Of a stretch of 14,560 nt of DNA, positions 7,199-13,674 are shown piece by piece. The stretch lies in the NCBI GenBank assembly GCA_017522745.1, contig JAFWYI010000103.1, positions 1-14,560 of the forward strand. The letters run 5' to 3'. Position numbers and translations under genes: made by a program. A model generated the notes under the pieces. The model ran no database searches. It had not been told where the DNA came from and was given only the letters and a program-made list of their open reading frames with translations. The stretch's first letter is position 1; each line of letters starts with the position of its first letter. The stretch comes from Mailhella sp. Its GTDB lineage: Bacteria; Desulfobacterota; Desulfovibrionia; Desulfovibrionales; Desulfovibrionaceae.

Positions 7199-8272
7199 TC
7201 AGCCCCGCAGTTCCGCCACATCCATATCCATAAAATAAAGGCGTTCCGGGCCAAGCCCAAGGTCTGCCCAGCGCGTCTTCAGGGCTCCCCGGTCTCCATA
7301 GATATAGCCCTGACAACGCTGCGGGAGAAGCAGTGCCTGCGGGGGAAGCCCCAACTCGAAGACGGCCTCCCGCGCAGAAAGCAGAAGAGCTTCCGCCTGT
7401 ATGAGCGCCCCCAGAGCCGGATGGCGCGGCCCGGCGAGTACGGCGGCATCAAAGAGAGGTTCGGGAGCAACGGCCAGCCGGATCACCGGGACATCCTTTT
7501 TCCATGCGCGGTGCAGGGCGTCGCCGAGAGTCCGGACCGTATCGTCCAGAGACCATGGCTGATAGCGCCCTTCGCGAAACCACCGGGCGAGGACTGTCCC
7601 ATCGGGGACGAGGCAGGGATAGAAACGGAGGCAGGAGGGAGAAAGGCTGAGGGCGGTCTCTACGTCCTGAAGAAATATATCGGGCGACGTTCCGGGCATG
7701 CCGGGCAGAAGCTGTATGCCCAGCTCGAAGCCTGCATCGACGATGCGCCTGCAGGCATCCAATGCAAGTTCACCGTCGTAGCCACGACGGGATGTCCTGA
7801 GCGCCTCACTGTCGAAACTCTGTATCCCCAGTTCGATGAGAGTTATGTCGTACTGCTTCAGTTCGGCAAGTATCGCAGGCGAAAGCGCGTCCGGTCTGGT
7901 GGAACAGCGGGCGTGGGTGATGAGATCGGCATCCTGCATGCGCCGCAAAAAATCCAGACACACGGAGCGTTTCTCAGCAGGCAGGGCCGTGAACGTGCCC
8001 CCATAAAAGGCCAGCTCTCGGGATCCGCTTTCCGAGCAGGACGGCATGACGCTGAGGCGGGCCTCCGCATCTTCAAGGATGGCCGGGATAGGTGCCGGGG
8101 CAGAGCTTCCTGTCTGTTTATCCTGCGCGCAGAACACGCACTGCATGGGGCACCCGGAGAAGGGAAGGAACACGGGAACCACTCGTTTGGCCCTTTTCTG
8201 CCGCGCTCCGACCTTGAAAAAGACTGTGCGACTATGGGAAAAAGGGCTCGCTACGCAGGAAAATCTGGACAT
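7199..8272 (-). CDS. Radical SAM protein, Elp3-like (COG1243 type)
   Basis: A 357-residue radical SAM enzyme of unknown substrate. The iron-sulfur cluster motif is GCPMQCVFC with Cys41, Cys45 and Cys48 (CX3CX2C). It is followed by the glycine-rich SAM block FYGGTF, then IELGIQSFDSEAL and a GIQLLPGMPG segment as in Elp3/HemN-like proteins. The block LRFYPCLVPDGTVLARWFREGRYQPW strongly resembles the Elp3 catalytic core. No acetyltransferase (GNAT) domain follows, so it is not a full Elp3 tRNA-modifying enzyme. Similar stand-alone proteins are usually annotated only as radical SAM protein. The start is the ATG ending at 8272; its ribosome binding site is weak (GTGAG about 8 bases away), and a GTG about 30 codons in is an alternative. 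The gene is divergent from the HIT gene and shares an overlapping promoter region with it. It ends 100 bases before topA starts. Confidence 0.85.
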   Translation of the reverse strand: MSRFSCVASPFSHSRTVFFKVGARQKRAKRVVPVFLPFSGCPMQCVFCAQDKQTGSSAPAPIPAILEDAEARLSVMPSCSESGSRELAFYGGTFTALPAEKRSVCLDFLRRMQDADLITHARCSTRPDALSPAILAELKQYDITLIELGIQSFDSEALRTSRRGYDGELALDACRRIVDAGFELGIQLLPGMPGTSPDIFLQDVETALSLSPSCLRFYPCLVPDGTVLARWFREGRYQPWSLDDTVRTLGDALHRAWKKDVPVIRLAVAPEPLFDAAVLAGPRHPALGALIQAEALLLSAREAVFELGLPPQALLLPQRCQGYIYGDRGALKTRWADLGLGPERLYFMDMDVAELRG

Positions 8273-8298
8273 TTTTCAAACTCACTAGGGAAAAGCTC

Positions 8299-8327
8299 TT
8301 GATGTTCTAATCGGTTGCTCCTAGAAT
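8299..8327 (+). promoter_or_regulatory. Predicted promoter of the HIT-HU gene pair
   Basis: TTGATG (8299-8304), a 17-base spacer and TAGAAT (8322-8327) make a good sigma-70 promoter. Transcription would start near 8334, about 50 bases before the HIT gene start. Its boxes overlap those of an opposite promoter for the radical SAM gene. Confidence 0.65.
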
Positions 8328-8332
8328 GACAA
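8304..8332 (-). promoter_or_regulatory. Predicted promoter of the radical SAM gene, overlapping the HIT promoter
   Basis: On the minus strand, TTGTCA (8327-8332), a 17-base spacer and TAGAAC (8304-8309) form a promoter pointing left. Start would fall near 8297, about 25 bases before the radical SAM ATG. The -35 box shares a base with the opposite -10 box and vice versa. Confidence 0.55.
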
Positions 8333-8333
8333 G

Positions 8334-8357
8334 GCACATCTTTTGCCTGAGAGGTGC
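8334..8357 (+). other. Hairpin at the predicted 5' end of the HIT mRNA
   Basis: GCACATCT (8334-8341) can pair with AGAGGTGC (8350-8357) with one mismatch and an 8-base loop. It starts at the predicted transcription start and ends about 25 bases before the HIT start codon. It may simply stabilise the 5' end; it does not look like a known riboswitch. Confidence 0.35.
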
Positions 8358-8382
8358 AAATTGCCGCAGGAGGCTTAGTTCC

Positions 8383-8799
8383 ATGACTGACGCAAATTGT
8401 ATTTTCTGTCGTATCGCAACAGGGGATATCCCCTGCGCGAAAATATATGAAGATGACAATGTTCTTGCGTTCCTCGACCTTGCTCCCGTCCATCCCGGGC
8501 ATACGCTGGTGATCCCTAAGGATCATTATAAGGATATGCTTGAGGTCCCCGCAGAACTGGGAACGGCTGTGTTCGCCGCTCTTCAGAAGGTTGCCGGGGC
8601 CGTGATGAAGGCTACGAGCGCTCAGGGCTTCAACGTCATGCAGAACAACGGCCTTGCCGCCGGGCAGACCATGTTCCACATTCACTGGCACATCATTCCC
8701 CGCTTCGATGATGACGGCCTCGAAATGTGGGCTCAGGGCAAGTACCCCGATGCCGCAGCCATGCAGGAAATGGCTGCCAGCGTGGCTTCTTATTTGTAA
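8383..8799 (+). CDS. HIT family hydrolase (histidine triad nucleotide-binding protein)
   Basis: A 138-residue HIT protein, the usual length for HINT-like bacterial members. These enzymes hydrolyse nucleoside phosphoramidates, adenylates or dinucleoside polyphosphates. The triad is FHIHWHIIPR with His99, His101 and His103, His101 being the expected catalytic residue. A structural zinc site is suggested by Cys6, Cys9, His48 and His99. NVMQNNGLAAGQTMFH is the conserved block before the triad. The start is ATG 8383, preceded by AGGAGG about 9 bases away; the earlier in-frame ATG at 8326 lies inside the promoter -10 box and is rejected. The HU/IHF-type gene follows after 38 bases, so the two probably form an operon ended by the terminator at 9170-9200. 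The exact substrate is unknown. Confidence 0.95.
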   Translation: MTDANCIFCRIATGDIPCAKIYEDDNVLAFLDLAPVHPGHTLVIPKDHYKDMLEVPAELGTAVFAALQKVAGAVMKATSAQGFNVMQNNGLAAGQTMFHIHWHIIPRFDDDGLEMWAQGKYPDAAAMQEMAASVASYL

Positions 8800-8837
8800 T
8801 TACGCACCGTCTTTGGAAGGGACGGCAGGAGGAAAAT

Positions 8838-9143
8838 ATGAACAAGGCGCTTACCAAAGCTGACATTGTGGAAGCAGTGTACAACGATAAAGCTCTGAGC
8901 TTCAACCGCGTTGAAGTAAAGAACATCGTTGAGAATCTGCTTGTCCTCATGAAGCAGGCCATCAAGAAGGACGACGCCCTTCTCATCAGCGGTTTCGGCA
9001 AGTTCGAAGCCTATGACAAGAATGCTCGCAAAGGCCGCAACCCTCAGACTGATGAATCCATCACCCTGCCCCCCCGCAAGGTCGTGGTCTTCCGTCTGTC
9101 TCGCAAGTTCCGCGTAGAACTCAATGGCGGCGAAGAAGAATAG
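8838..9143 (+). CDS. HU/IHF family DNA-binding protein
   Basis: A 101-residue histone-like protein that bends DNA as a dimer and compacts the nucleoid. The N-terminal helices (MNKALTKADIVEAVY) are followed by the SGFGKFEAYDKNARKGRNPQT signature, with the DNA-intercalating proline near residue 69 in GRNP. The family usually has TGE after NP; here it is TDE, a small change in the DNA arm. The C-terminus has an acidic tail (GGEEE) about ten residues beyond the usual end of HU. The sequence sits between HU and IHF-alpha and cannot be assigned to either by eye. AGGAGG lies 5-6 bases before the ATG. It is 38 bases after the HIT gene and is followed closely by a strong intrinsic terminator. Confidence 0.93.
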   Translation: MNKALTKADIVEAVYNDKALSFNRVEVKNIVENLLVLMKQAIKKDDALLISGFGKFEAYDKNARKGRNPQTDESITLPPRKVVVFRLSRKFRVELNGGEEE

Positions 9144-9169
9144 TCCTCTATCAGGATCCTGACGTTATG

Positions 9170-9200
9170 AAAAAGGCTCTGCTCCGGCAGGCCTTTTTTT
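9170..9200 (+). terminator. Intrinsic terminator after the HU/IHF-type gene
   Basis: AAAAAGGC-T-CTGC, loop TCCG, GCAG-GCC and then seven T (9194-9200) form a bulged, GC-rich hairpin followed by a T run. It starts 26 bases after the stop codon. A reading frame extending across it into the next gene is therefore not a real N-terminus. Confidence 0.88.
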
Positions 9201-9322
9201 ATATCCTGCCATGCCTCTTCCTGATAAACGCTTCTGTACTACGCTGTTTTTTTGAGTTATATTGCCGCTGTCGGAGAAAAGGACACCTGTACTCCGTAAC
9301 GCCGCCATCTCACGAGGAAATC

Positions 9323-10273
9323 ATGACTGTTCCTGTTCTCGATCCTGCCGCCTGGGCGGAAAAGCTCCAGAGTCTGCCCCGCGCGGGCGCACAGAATGTC
9401 ACAGCTTTCTACGAGCATCGCATGGGGGCTATCTGCACCGATGTGCGCTTTCTGCTCGTGCCGCTGGACGATCACATGGTGCATCGCGGCGATGCCATTT
9501 TCGAGAGCCTCACGTTCCTCGAAGGGCGCATCGTGCAGCTCGATGCCCATCTCGCCCGCATGAAAAAATCCGCGGAATGGCTGGAACTTGAGCCTCCCTG
9601 CTCGTGGGAGGAGATGAGAAGCATCATCCTTGATGTCGCTCGTGTGGGCGCGGCGCCTTTCGGCGGCATAAAGATACTGCTTGGTCGTGGTGAAGGCGGC
9701 CTCGGCGTCGATCCGAAGGAATGTCCGCACAGCAGTCTGTATATCGTTGCTACTCAGGCTTCTCCCCGACCTGAAGCTTTCTGGCAGAAAGGCATCACTG
9801 CGGCCCGTAGCGCCATCCCTGCCAAACAGGAATGGATAGCGCAGATAAAATCCACGAATTACATGGCCAACGCGCTCATGGCCAAGGAAGCCCGCGAAAA
9901 GGGCGTGAGCGTGACCTTTGCTTTCGACGAGCGTGGCTTCCTTGCCGAAGCGGCCATAGCCAATGTGGCCATGGTGGACAGGCAGGGGCAACTGCTCATG
10001 CCGGAGTTCCGCTATGCCCTGCCCGGGACAACTGCCCTGCGCGCCGCGGAGCTGGCAAAAACGTTCATGCCTGTGCTTCTCACTGATATAACAGAAGAAA
10101 TACTGGAACAGGCTGCCGAGATACTGGTACTTGGTACTACATGCGAGTGCGTGGCGGTCACGCACTACAACGGCAAGCCTGTAGGCGACGGCCGTCCCGG
10201 TCCCATAGCGGACAGGCTGCGCCATCTTCTGCATGACGCTCTTGTGACCGGAGGCGTGCCGTTCCTCGAATGA
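9323..10273 (+). CDS. Class IV PLP aminotransferase (branched-chain / D-amino acid aminotransferase or aminodeoxychorismate lyase fold)
   Basis: A 316-residue fold-type IV PLP enzyme. The Schiff-base lysine is Lys176 in QIKSTNYMANALMAKEA, the family signature. HRGDAIFESL near 54-63 and the Arg78 region (LDAHLARMKKSAEWL) match the N-terminal domain; FLAEAAIANVAMVD and LPGTTALRA match the cofactor-binding C-terminal domain. The AIANV block, where the family has E(G/S)xxxNxF, confirms the fold but does not fix the substrate. It could be a branched-chain aminotransferase, a D-alanine aminotransferase or a 4-amino-4-deoxychorismate lyase. The ATG at 9323 with CGAGGAAAT before it is preferred to an in-frame ATG at 9167, because that one would translate through the upstream terminator. 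The small secreted-protein gene follows after 19 bases, so the two are probably one transcript. No convincing promoter was found in the 122-base leader. Confidence 0.9.
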   Translation: MTVPVLDPAAWAEKLQSLPRAGAQNVTAFYEHRMGAICTDVRFLLVPLDDHMVHRGDAIFESLTFLEGRIVQLDAHLARMKKSAEWLELEPPCSWEEMRSIILDVARVGAAPFGGIKILLGRGEGGLGVDPKECPHSSLYIVATQASPRPEAFWQKGITAARSAIPAKQEWIAQIKSTNYMANALMAKEAREKGVSVTFAFDERGFLAEAAIANVAMVDRQGQLLMPEFRYALPGTTALRAAELAKTFMPVLLTDITEEILEQAAEILVLGTTCECVAVTHYNGKPVGDGRPGPIADRLRHLLHDALVTGGVPFLE

Positions 10274-10292
10274 TCAACCAAGTGAGGAACTC

Positions 10293-10730
10293 ATGCACAT
10301 CAAAACTCTGTTCACTGCTCTTTGTTGCGCCATGCTTCTGACTCCCGCCGTCTCTTTCGGCGCCGATGAGGCCGCCAAGGCCAAAGCCGCCCCCGCCAAA
10401 GAGACCGTGGCCGATACGCCTTTTGTTATCGTCGCCCCCAGTGAAGAGATCATCGTGTCCTTCCCGCTGTTCGTGGTAGAACGCGGCGTGGTGGAAGATA
10501 TCGACGCCAAAAACCATACCTTCACCCTCAAGGAACAGGACGGCACTCTGACCAAAATCAAGGTGACGGAAAACACCATGATCGAAAACATCTACGCCGA
10601 TATCTTCACCTGGGAATCCAAAAAGGGCATCAACGACCTGAAGAAGGGCGAAAAAGTCCGGGCCCGCGTATTCCCCGGTGAGAAAGGCCAGCCTTCTTCC
10701 GCCATCTCGCTGGACGTATATAAGTTCTAA
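10293..10730 (+). CDS. Small secreted protein of unknown function
   Basis: A 145-residue protein that I do not recognise. The N-terminus (MHIKTLFTALCCAMLLTPAVSFG) is a Sec signal peptide with probable cleavage after Gly23 and no proper lipobox, so the mature product of about 120 residues should be periplasmic or secreted. Residues 24-40 are Ala/Lys/Glu-rich and probably a flexible linker. The rest (about 62-145) looks like a small all-beta domain: a valine-rich strand ending in RGVVEDIDAKNHTFTLKE, a DG turn, KIKVTENTMI, then an LKKGEKVRARVF segment. This resembles OB-fold-like or DUF5666-like periplasmic domains, but only in pattern. The mature part has no cysteine. A GAGG ribosome binding site lies 6 bases before the ATG. 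It is 19 bases after the class IV aminotransferase gene and is followed by two hairpins. Confidence 0.8.
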   Translation: MHIKTLFTALCCAMLLTPAVSFGADEAAKAKAAPAKETVADTPFVIVAPSEEIIVSFPLFVVERGVVEDIDAKNHTFTLKEQDGTLTKIKVTENTMIENIYADIFTWESKKGINDLKKGEKVRARVFPGEKGQPSSAISLDVYKF

Positions 10731-10738
10731 GCTTTTCC

Positions 10739-10757
10739 GGGAACGATAGCTGTTCCC
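10739..10757 (+). terminator. Hairpin just after the secreted-protein gene
   Basis: GGGAAC (10739-10744) pairs perfectly with GTTCCC (10752-10757) around a 7-base loop, 8 bases after the stop. There is no T run, so it is a weak terminator candidate or an RNA-end stabiliser. Confidence 0.4.
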
Positions 10758-10765
10758 TCATCATT

Positions 10766-10807
10766 GAAAGGCCGTCGTTCCGAGAACTCCCGGAGCGGCG
10801 GCCTTTC
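10766..10807. terminator. Long GC-rich hairpin between convergent genes, probable bidirectional terminator
   Basis: GAAAGGCCG (10766-10774) pairs perfectly with CGGCCTTTC (10799-10807). The inner part continues with about eight more pairs, including G-T wobbles, to an 8-base loop, giving roughly 17 pairs. Each strand ends in a short T-rich CTTTC. Its place between the secreted-protein gene (plus) and priA (minus) fits termination in both directions. Confidence 0.65.
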
Positions 10808-10841
10808 GCTATCCATAAAACGATCAGAATTCTTTGGAATA

Positions 10842-10859
10842 TAGGAGGAGCCCCTCCTA
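10842..10859. repeat. Short palindrome overlapping the priA stop codon
   Basis: TAGGAGG (10842-10848), AGCC, CCTCCTA (10853-10859) is a perfect 7-bp inverted repeat. The right arm contains the priA stop codon on the minus strand. It is probably a third 3'-end hairpin in this convergent gap, protecting or ending the priA message. Confidence 0.45.
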
Positions 10860-13310
10860 CAACATATTCACCGGATCAAGATCGAGAGTGATACGTAGGT
10901 CGTGAGGCAGGTTTCCGAGCTCGCGCAGAGCGGCGGCATAAGCATTGCGGATGTTCTGCCAGTTACCAGCCTTGACGAGGCACTGAAAGCGCGAGCGCCC
11001 CTGGATACGCGCCAGCGGGGCTGGTGCGGGTCCTAGTACGGTAAGTCCAAGTGCCCGGCCATGCTGACGCAGAGCCGCCGAGAACTGATTCACGCGCCCC
11101 TGCCCATCTTTCCAGTCCCTCGGATAGGAAAGCCGGATGAGGGCCAGTTTGACGAAAGGCGGATAGCGGCGCTGCTGACGCAGTGCTATCTCATGCTCGT
11201 AGAAACCATCATAATCGCCAGTCTTCACGAACTCCCAGCAATAATGATTGATATCGCGAGTCTGGATAAGTACACGGCCAGGCTTTTCTCCTCGCCCGGC
11301 ACGCCCGGAGGACTGCACGAGGAGCTGGAACGTGCGCTCGGCTGCGCGATAATCAGGCAGATTGAGCCCCATATCGCCATCCGCGATGAGCGCCAGCGTG
11401 ACATTGGGGAAATGATGTCCCTTGGAGAGCATCTGCGTGCCTACGAGGACCTGAGCCTCCTGCCGTGCGAACGAGGCGAGGATCTCTTCCATACGGCCGG
11501 GGCGGCTGGTGCTGTCGCGATCGAGACGAAGAACACGGCCACCGGGAGGCAGGGCTCCCGCAAGTTCCTCTCCAGCCAGAGACTCTTCGAGCTTTTCCGT
11601 ACCTTCCCCCATGGGGAGGAAGTTCAGGCTTCCGCACTTGGCGCACGGCGAAGGGTAAGGACGCGCATGCCCGCAGTAATGGCAGACCATCTGCTCACGC
11701 CGCTTGTGATAGGTGAGCGCGATATCGCAGTTGGGGCAACGCGCTACGGTCCCGCAATCGAGACAATACATGAGCGGAGCATATCCACGGCGGTTCAGCA
11801 TGACGACCGCCTGTTCACCACGCTGAACGGTCTCCCGCAGGGCTTCTACCGCACGAGGAGAAAGCAGACGCGAGGACGGCTGCTCCTTGATGTCCACCAA
11901 TTCTATCTCGGGCAGAGTCCCGCCGCCGACGCGATGCGAGAGCCGCGCCACGGGAAAAGCCCCCTGCCGTGCGGCATGATAGGTCTTGATATCCGGAGTG
12001 GCAGAGCCCAGCACCAGCAAGGCTCGATGGCGGCGCGCGCGTTCCCACGCCACTTCCTTGGCCTGATACGGCAGACGATCCTCCTGCTTGAAGGAGCCGT
12101 CATGCTCTTCATCAAGGACGATAGCGCCCAGCGACGGCATTGGCAGGAACAAGGCTGATCGCGTTCCGATGATAAGGCAGGGGTCGCGCCTTTCAGCCAG
12201 ACGGCGGAACGTACGTTCGCGCTGCTGCTGGCTCTGATAACCATGATAGAAAAAAATGGGCAGATTAGGGAAACGCTGTTCGGCATCACGCCTGAGCTTG
12301 AGCGCGATAGCTACTTCCGGAGCAAGGATAAGCGCGGAACGCCCGCGTTGGAAGCAGGCATAGGCCAGTTCAAGATAGACGGCTGTTTTACCTGAGCCGG
12401 TGACACCATAGAGCAGATGCGCGAAGTCCTTCCGCGAGCCAGAGGCAAGCTCGTCCATAGCCTTGCGGAACCCTTCGAGTGAAACGCTTTGATCCTTGGA
12501 AAGCTGAAAAGGAGCCTCAGGAGGGGGCAGAAGAGCCTCTCCGGGCTCTGCCTCGTCCATATCCGCATAGGCAGGACGAAGCTCGATGAGCTTGGCTTTG
12601 ACTAATGCCGTGAGTACCGCAGAAGAATCTGGCAGAGCATCGCGCAGACGACGGCGGGATACTGCCCCATTCTGGAGCAGCCAGTCCAGCAGTTCCCGCT
12701 GTTTCACAGCATTGGGGCGGACGGGCCACGGTGGTTCGCAGGTGAGCATGCAGAGTTCACCATCTGCGGCGTCTTCAGCCAGCATAAGAAGTTCCGCACG
12801 CCCTTCCGCGTAGTCGCGCGCCAGCGTTAGGCGCTCGCTCTCCGCCATGGCCGGTATATCACGCAATGCAAAAAGCCGGGGTTTACGGCCCTTACCATCG
12901 AGATCTGGCAGATACTGACGCACACGGATACGAGCCGTCACCCGTAATCCCTGCGGAAGAAGATTACCGAGTATACGCCCCGGCGAGGAGTATTGCCGGG
13001 CTGCGAGCTGGGCCACTGTGTCCATATAGTCGATGGGCAGGAGAGGAGAAAGCTCAAGAGGCCACGTGATGGGACGAAGTTTGATACCTTCGGAAGGCCC
13101 TGCACTATGCTGCCCAGCAGAGGCTCCGGCAAAGGCCTGCACGTCGTCATCAGAGAACACGGCAGTGATAACGCCAACGCGGATAGCACCGTTCCCCAGC
13201 GGAACGGCCACACGAAGACCGGGCGTCCAGTCGAAACTAGGGAAGCCTTCAGGAGTGGTGTACGTCAGCGTAGTGTACGGTGGAGTGCATAGGGCTACAT
13301 GGCAAAGCAT
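10857..13310 (-). CDS. priA: Primosomal protein N', replication restart helicase
   Basis: An 817-residue PriA, which recognises stalled forks and D-loops, unwinds the lagging arm and starts reloading of the replicative helicase. Walker A is GVTGSGKT with Lys308. The DEEH box is at 400-403 (VLDEEHDGSFKQ). GSATPD follows at 435-440. Two interleaved zinc sites use eight cysteines near 516, 519, 525, 528, 543, 546, 556 and 559. Helicase motif VI is SSGRAGRG. The N-terminal third contains the DNA-binding and winged-helix-like regions, with an insertion near 56-76 rich in Ala/Gly/Ser and a poorly conserved segment near 140-270. It is longer than E. coli PriA (732), mainly from these parts. The start at 13310 (MLCHVALCTPPYTTLTY) fits the family N-terminus, but its ribosome binding site is poor. 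It is divergent from parA across 364 bases that hold two parS sites. Confidence 0.97.
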   Translation of the reverse strand: MLCHVALCTPPYTTLTYTTPEGFPSFDWTPGLRVAVPLGNGAIRVGVITAVFSDDDVQAFAGASAGQHSAGPSEGIKLRPITWPLELSPLLPIDYMDTVAQLAARQYSSPGRILGNLLPQGLRVTARIRVRQYLPDLDGKGRKPRLFALRDIPAMAESERLTLARDYAEGRAELLMLAEDAADGELCMLTCEPPWPVRPNAVKQRELLDWLLQNGAVSRRRLRDALPDSSAVLTALVKAKLIELRPAYADMDEAEPGEALLPPPEAPFQLSKDQSVSLEGFRKAMDELASGSRKDFAHLLYGVTGSGKTAVYLELAYACFQRGRSALILAPEVAIALKLRRDAEQRFPNLPIFFYHGYQSQQQRERTFRRLAERRDPCLIIGTRSALFLPMPSLGAIVLDEEHDGSFKQEDRLPYQAKEVAWERARRHRALLVLGSATPDIKTYHAARQGAFPVARLSHRVGGGTLPEIELVDIKEQPSSRLLSPRAVEALRETVQRGEQAVVMLNRRGYAPLMYCLDCGTVARCPNCDIALTYHKRREQMVCHYCGHARPYPSPCAKCGSLNFLPMGEGTEKLEESLAGEELAGALPPGGRVLRLDRDSTSRPGRMEEILASFARQEAQVLVGTQMLSKGHHFPNVTLALIADGDMGLNLPDYRAAERTFQLLVQSSGRAGRGEKPGRVLIQTRDINHYCWEFVKTGDYDGFYEHEIALRQQRRYPPFVKLALIRLSYPRDWKDGQGRVNQFSAALRQHGRALGLTVLGPAPAPLARIQGRSRFQCLVKAGNWQNIRNAYAAALRELGNLPHDLRITLDLDPVNML

Positions 13311-13541
13311 GCTTTAGTCGTACATCATTTTCTTACGCAGGAAAAGCCAAAGAGAAGGCTATATCTCCGGCGTCATGCTCTTCTCACAGTTTTATCCATC
13401 AATGATTCATGGAAGACGAAGGACAGGACACGTTTTATCATGAGAAATCATGCCCCCGTCTCAATTTTTAAACTCAACCTTTTCCAGTCAGCCTCCCCCT
13501 AATCCCTCTCCTAGCCCCCTCAATAGGGATTTTCATGCCAT

Positions 13542-13557
13542 GGTTTCACGTGAAACA
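13542..13557. promoter_or_regulatory. parS site 1 (ParB/Spo0J centromere, one mismatch)
   Basis: GGTTTCACGTGAAACA matches the bacterial parS consensus TGTTTCACGTGAAACA at 15 of 16 positions; only the first base differs. The CACGTG core is perfect. ParB binds here as a dimer, then loads as a sliding clamp with CTP. Confidence 0.9.
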
Positions 13558-13592
13558 TCGCTTTTCTCACTCTTTTCGGTCAAAACTCACCA

Positions 13593-13608
13593 TGTTTCAC
13601 GTGAAACA
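13593..13608. promoter_or_regulatory. parS site 2 (perfect consensus)
   Basis: TGTTTCACGTGAAACA is an exact match to the 16-bp parS consensus. Its centre is 51 bases from that of site 1. It ends 4 bases before the predicted -35 box of the parA promoter, so bound ParB could repress parA. Confidence 0.96.
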
Positions 13609-13612
13609 TAAC

Positions 13613-13640
13613 TTGCCTTTCCTTGACAGCGCAGTTATGA
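13613..13640 (+). promoter_or_regulatory. Predicted parA promoter
   Basis: TTGCCT (13613-13618), a 16-base spacer and TTATGA (13635-13640) lie 34 bases before the parA start. The match is moderate. A TTGACA at 13623-13628 lies inside the spacer but has no good -10 box at proper distance. Confidence 0.4.
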
Positions 13641-13674
13641 AGAAACGAAGACAACGCCAAAAAGGAGCCATACT

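Larger units (their letters stand above)
13311..13674. other. priA-parA divergent intergenic region
   Basis: This is the only gene-free stretch longer than 300 bases. The right half holds two parS sites and a predicted parA promoter. The left half probably carries the priA promoter; the best candidate on the minus strand is TTGAGA, an 18-base spacer and TGATAA near 13436-13473, which would give a leader of over 100 bases. A 67-codon open frame at 13299-13502 lacks a ribosome binding site and any recognisable feature, so I do not call it. One degenerate DnaA-box-like word (TTATCCATC, 13392-13400) is present, too little to suggest an origin. Confidence 0.6.

Noticed and set aside
6974..8302. 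442-codon open frame on the plus strand opposite the radical SAM gene
   Set aside because: Mirror frame of a gene with a clear CX3CX2C motif and Elp3-like blocks; it also overlaps the topA promoter.
8334..8382. Riboswitch in the HIT leader (CTGAGA resembles part of a TPP element)
   Set aside because: Only a six-base word matches; the leader is about 50 bases, too short for a TPP or glycine riboswitch, and the gene has no link to thiamine.
10843..10848. AGGAGG as a ribosome binding site on the plus strand
   Set aside because: It is one arm of a palindrome at the priA stop, and no plus-strand gene starts after it.
11061..12158. 365-codon open frame on the plus strand opposite priA
   Set aside because: Same codon boundaries as priA and no recognisable features.
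13392..13400. Possible DnaA box and thus an origin near parA
   Set aside because: TTATCCATC differs from the DnaA box at two of nine positions and stands alone; no cluster of boxes or AT-rich unwinding element is seen.
13299..13502. 67-codon open frame between priA and parA
   Set aside because: No ribosome binding site, no signal or motif, and an overlap with the priA start; the stretch is better explained as promoter DNA.
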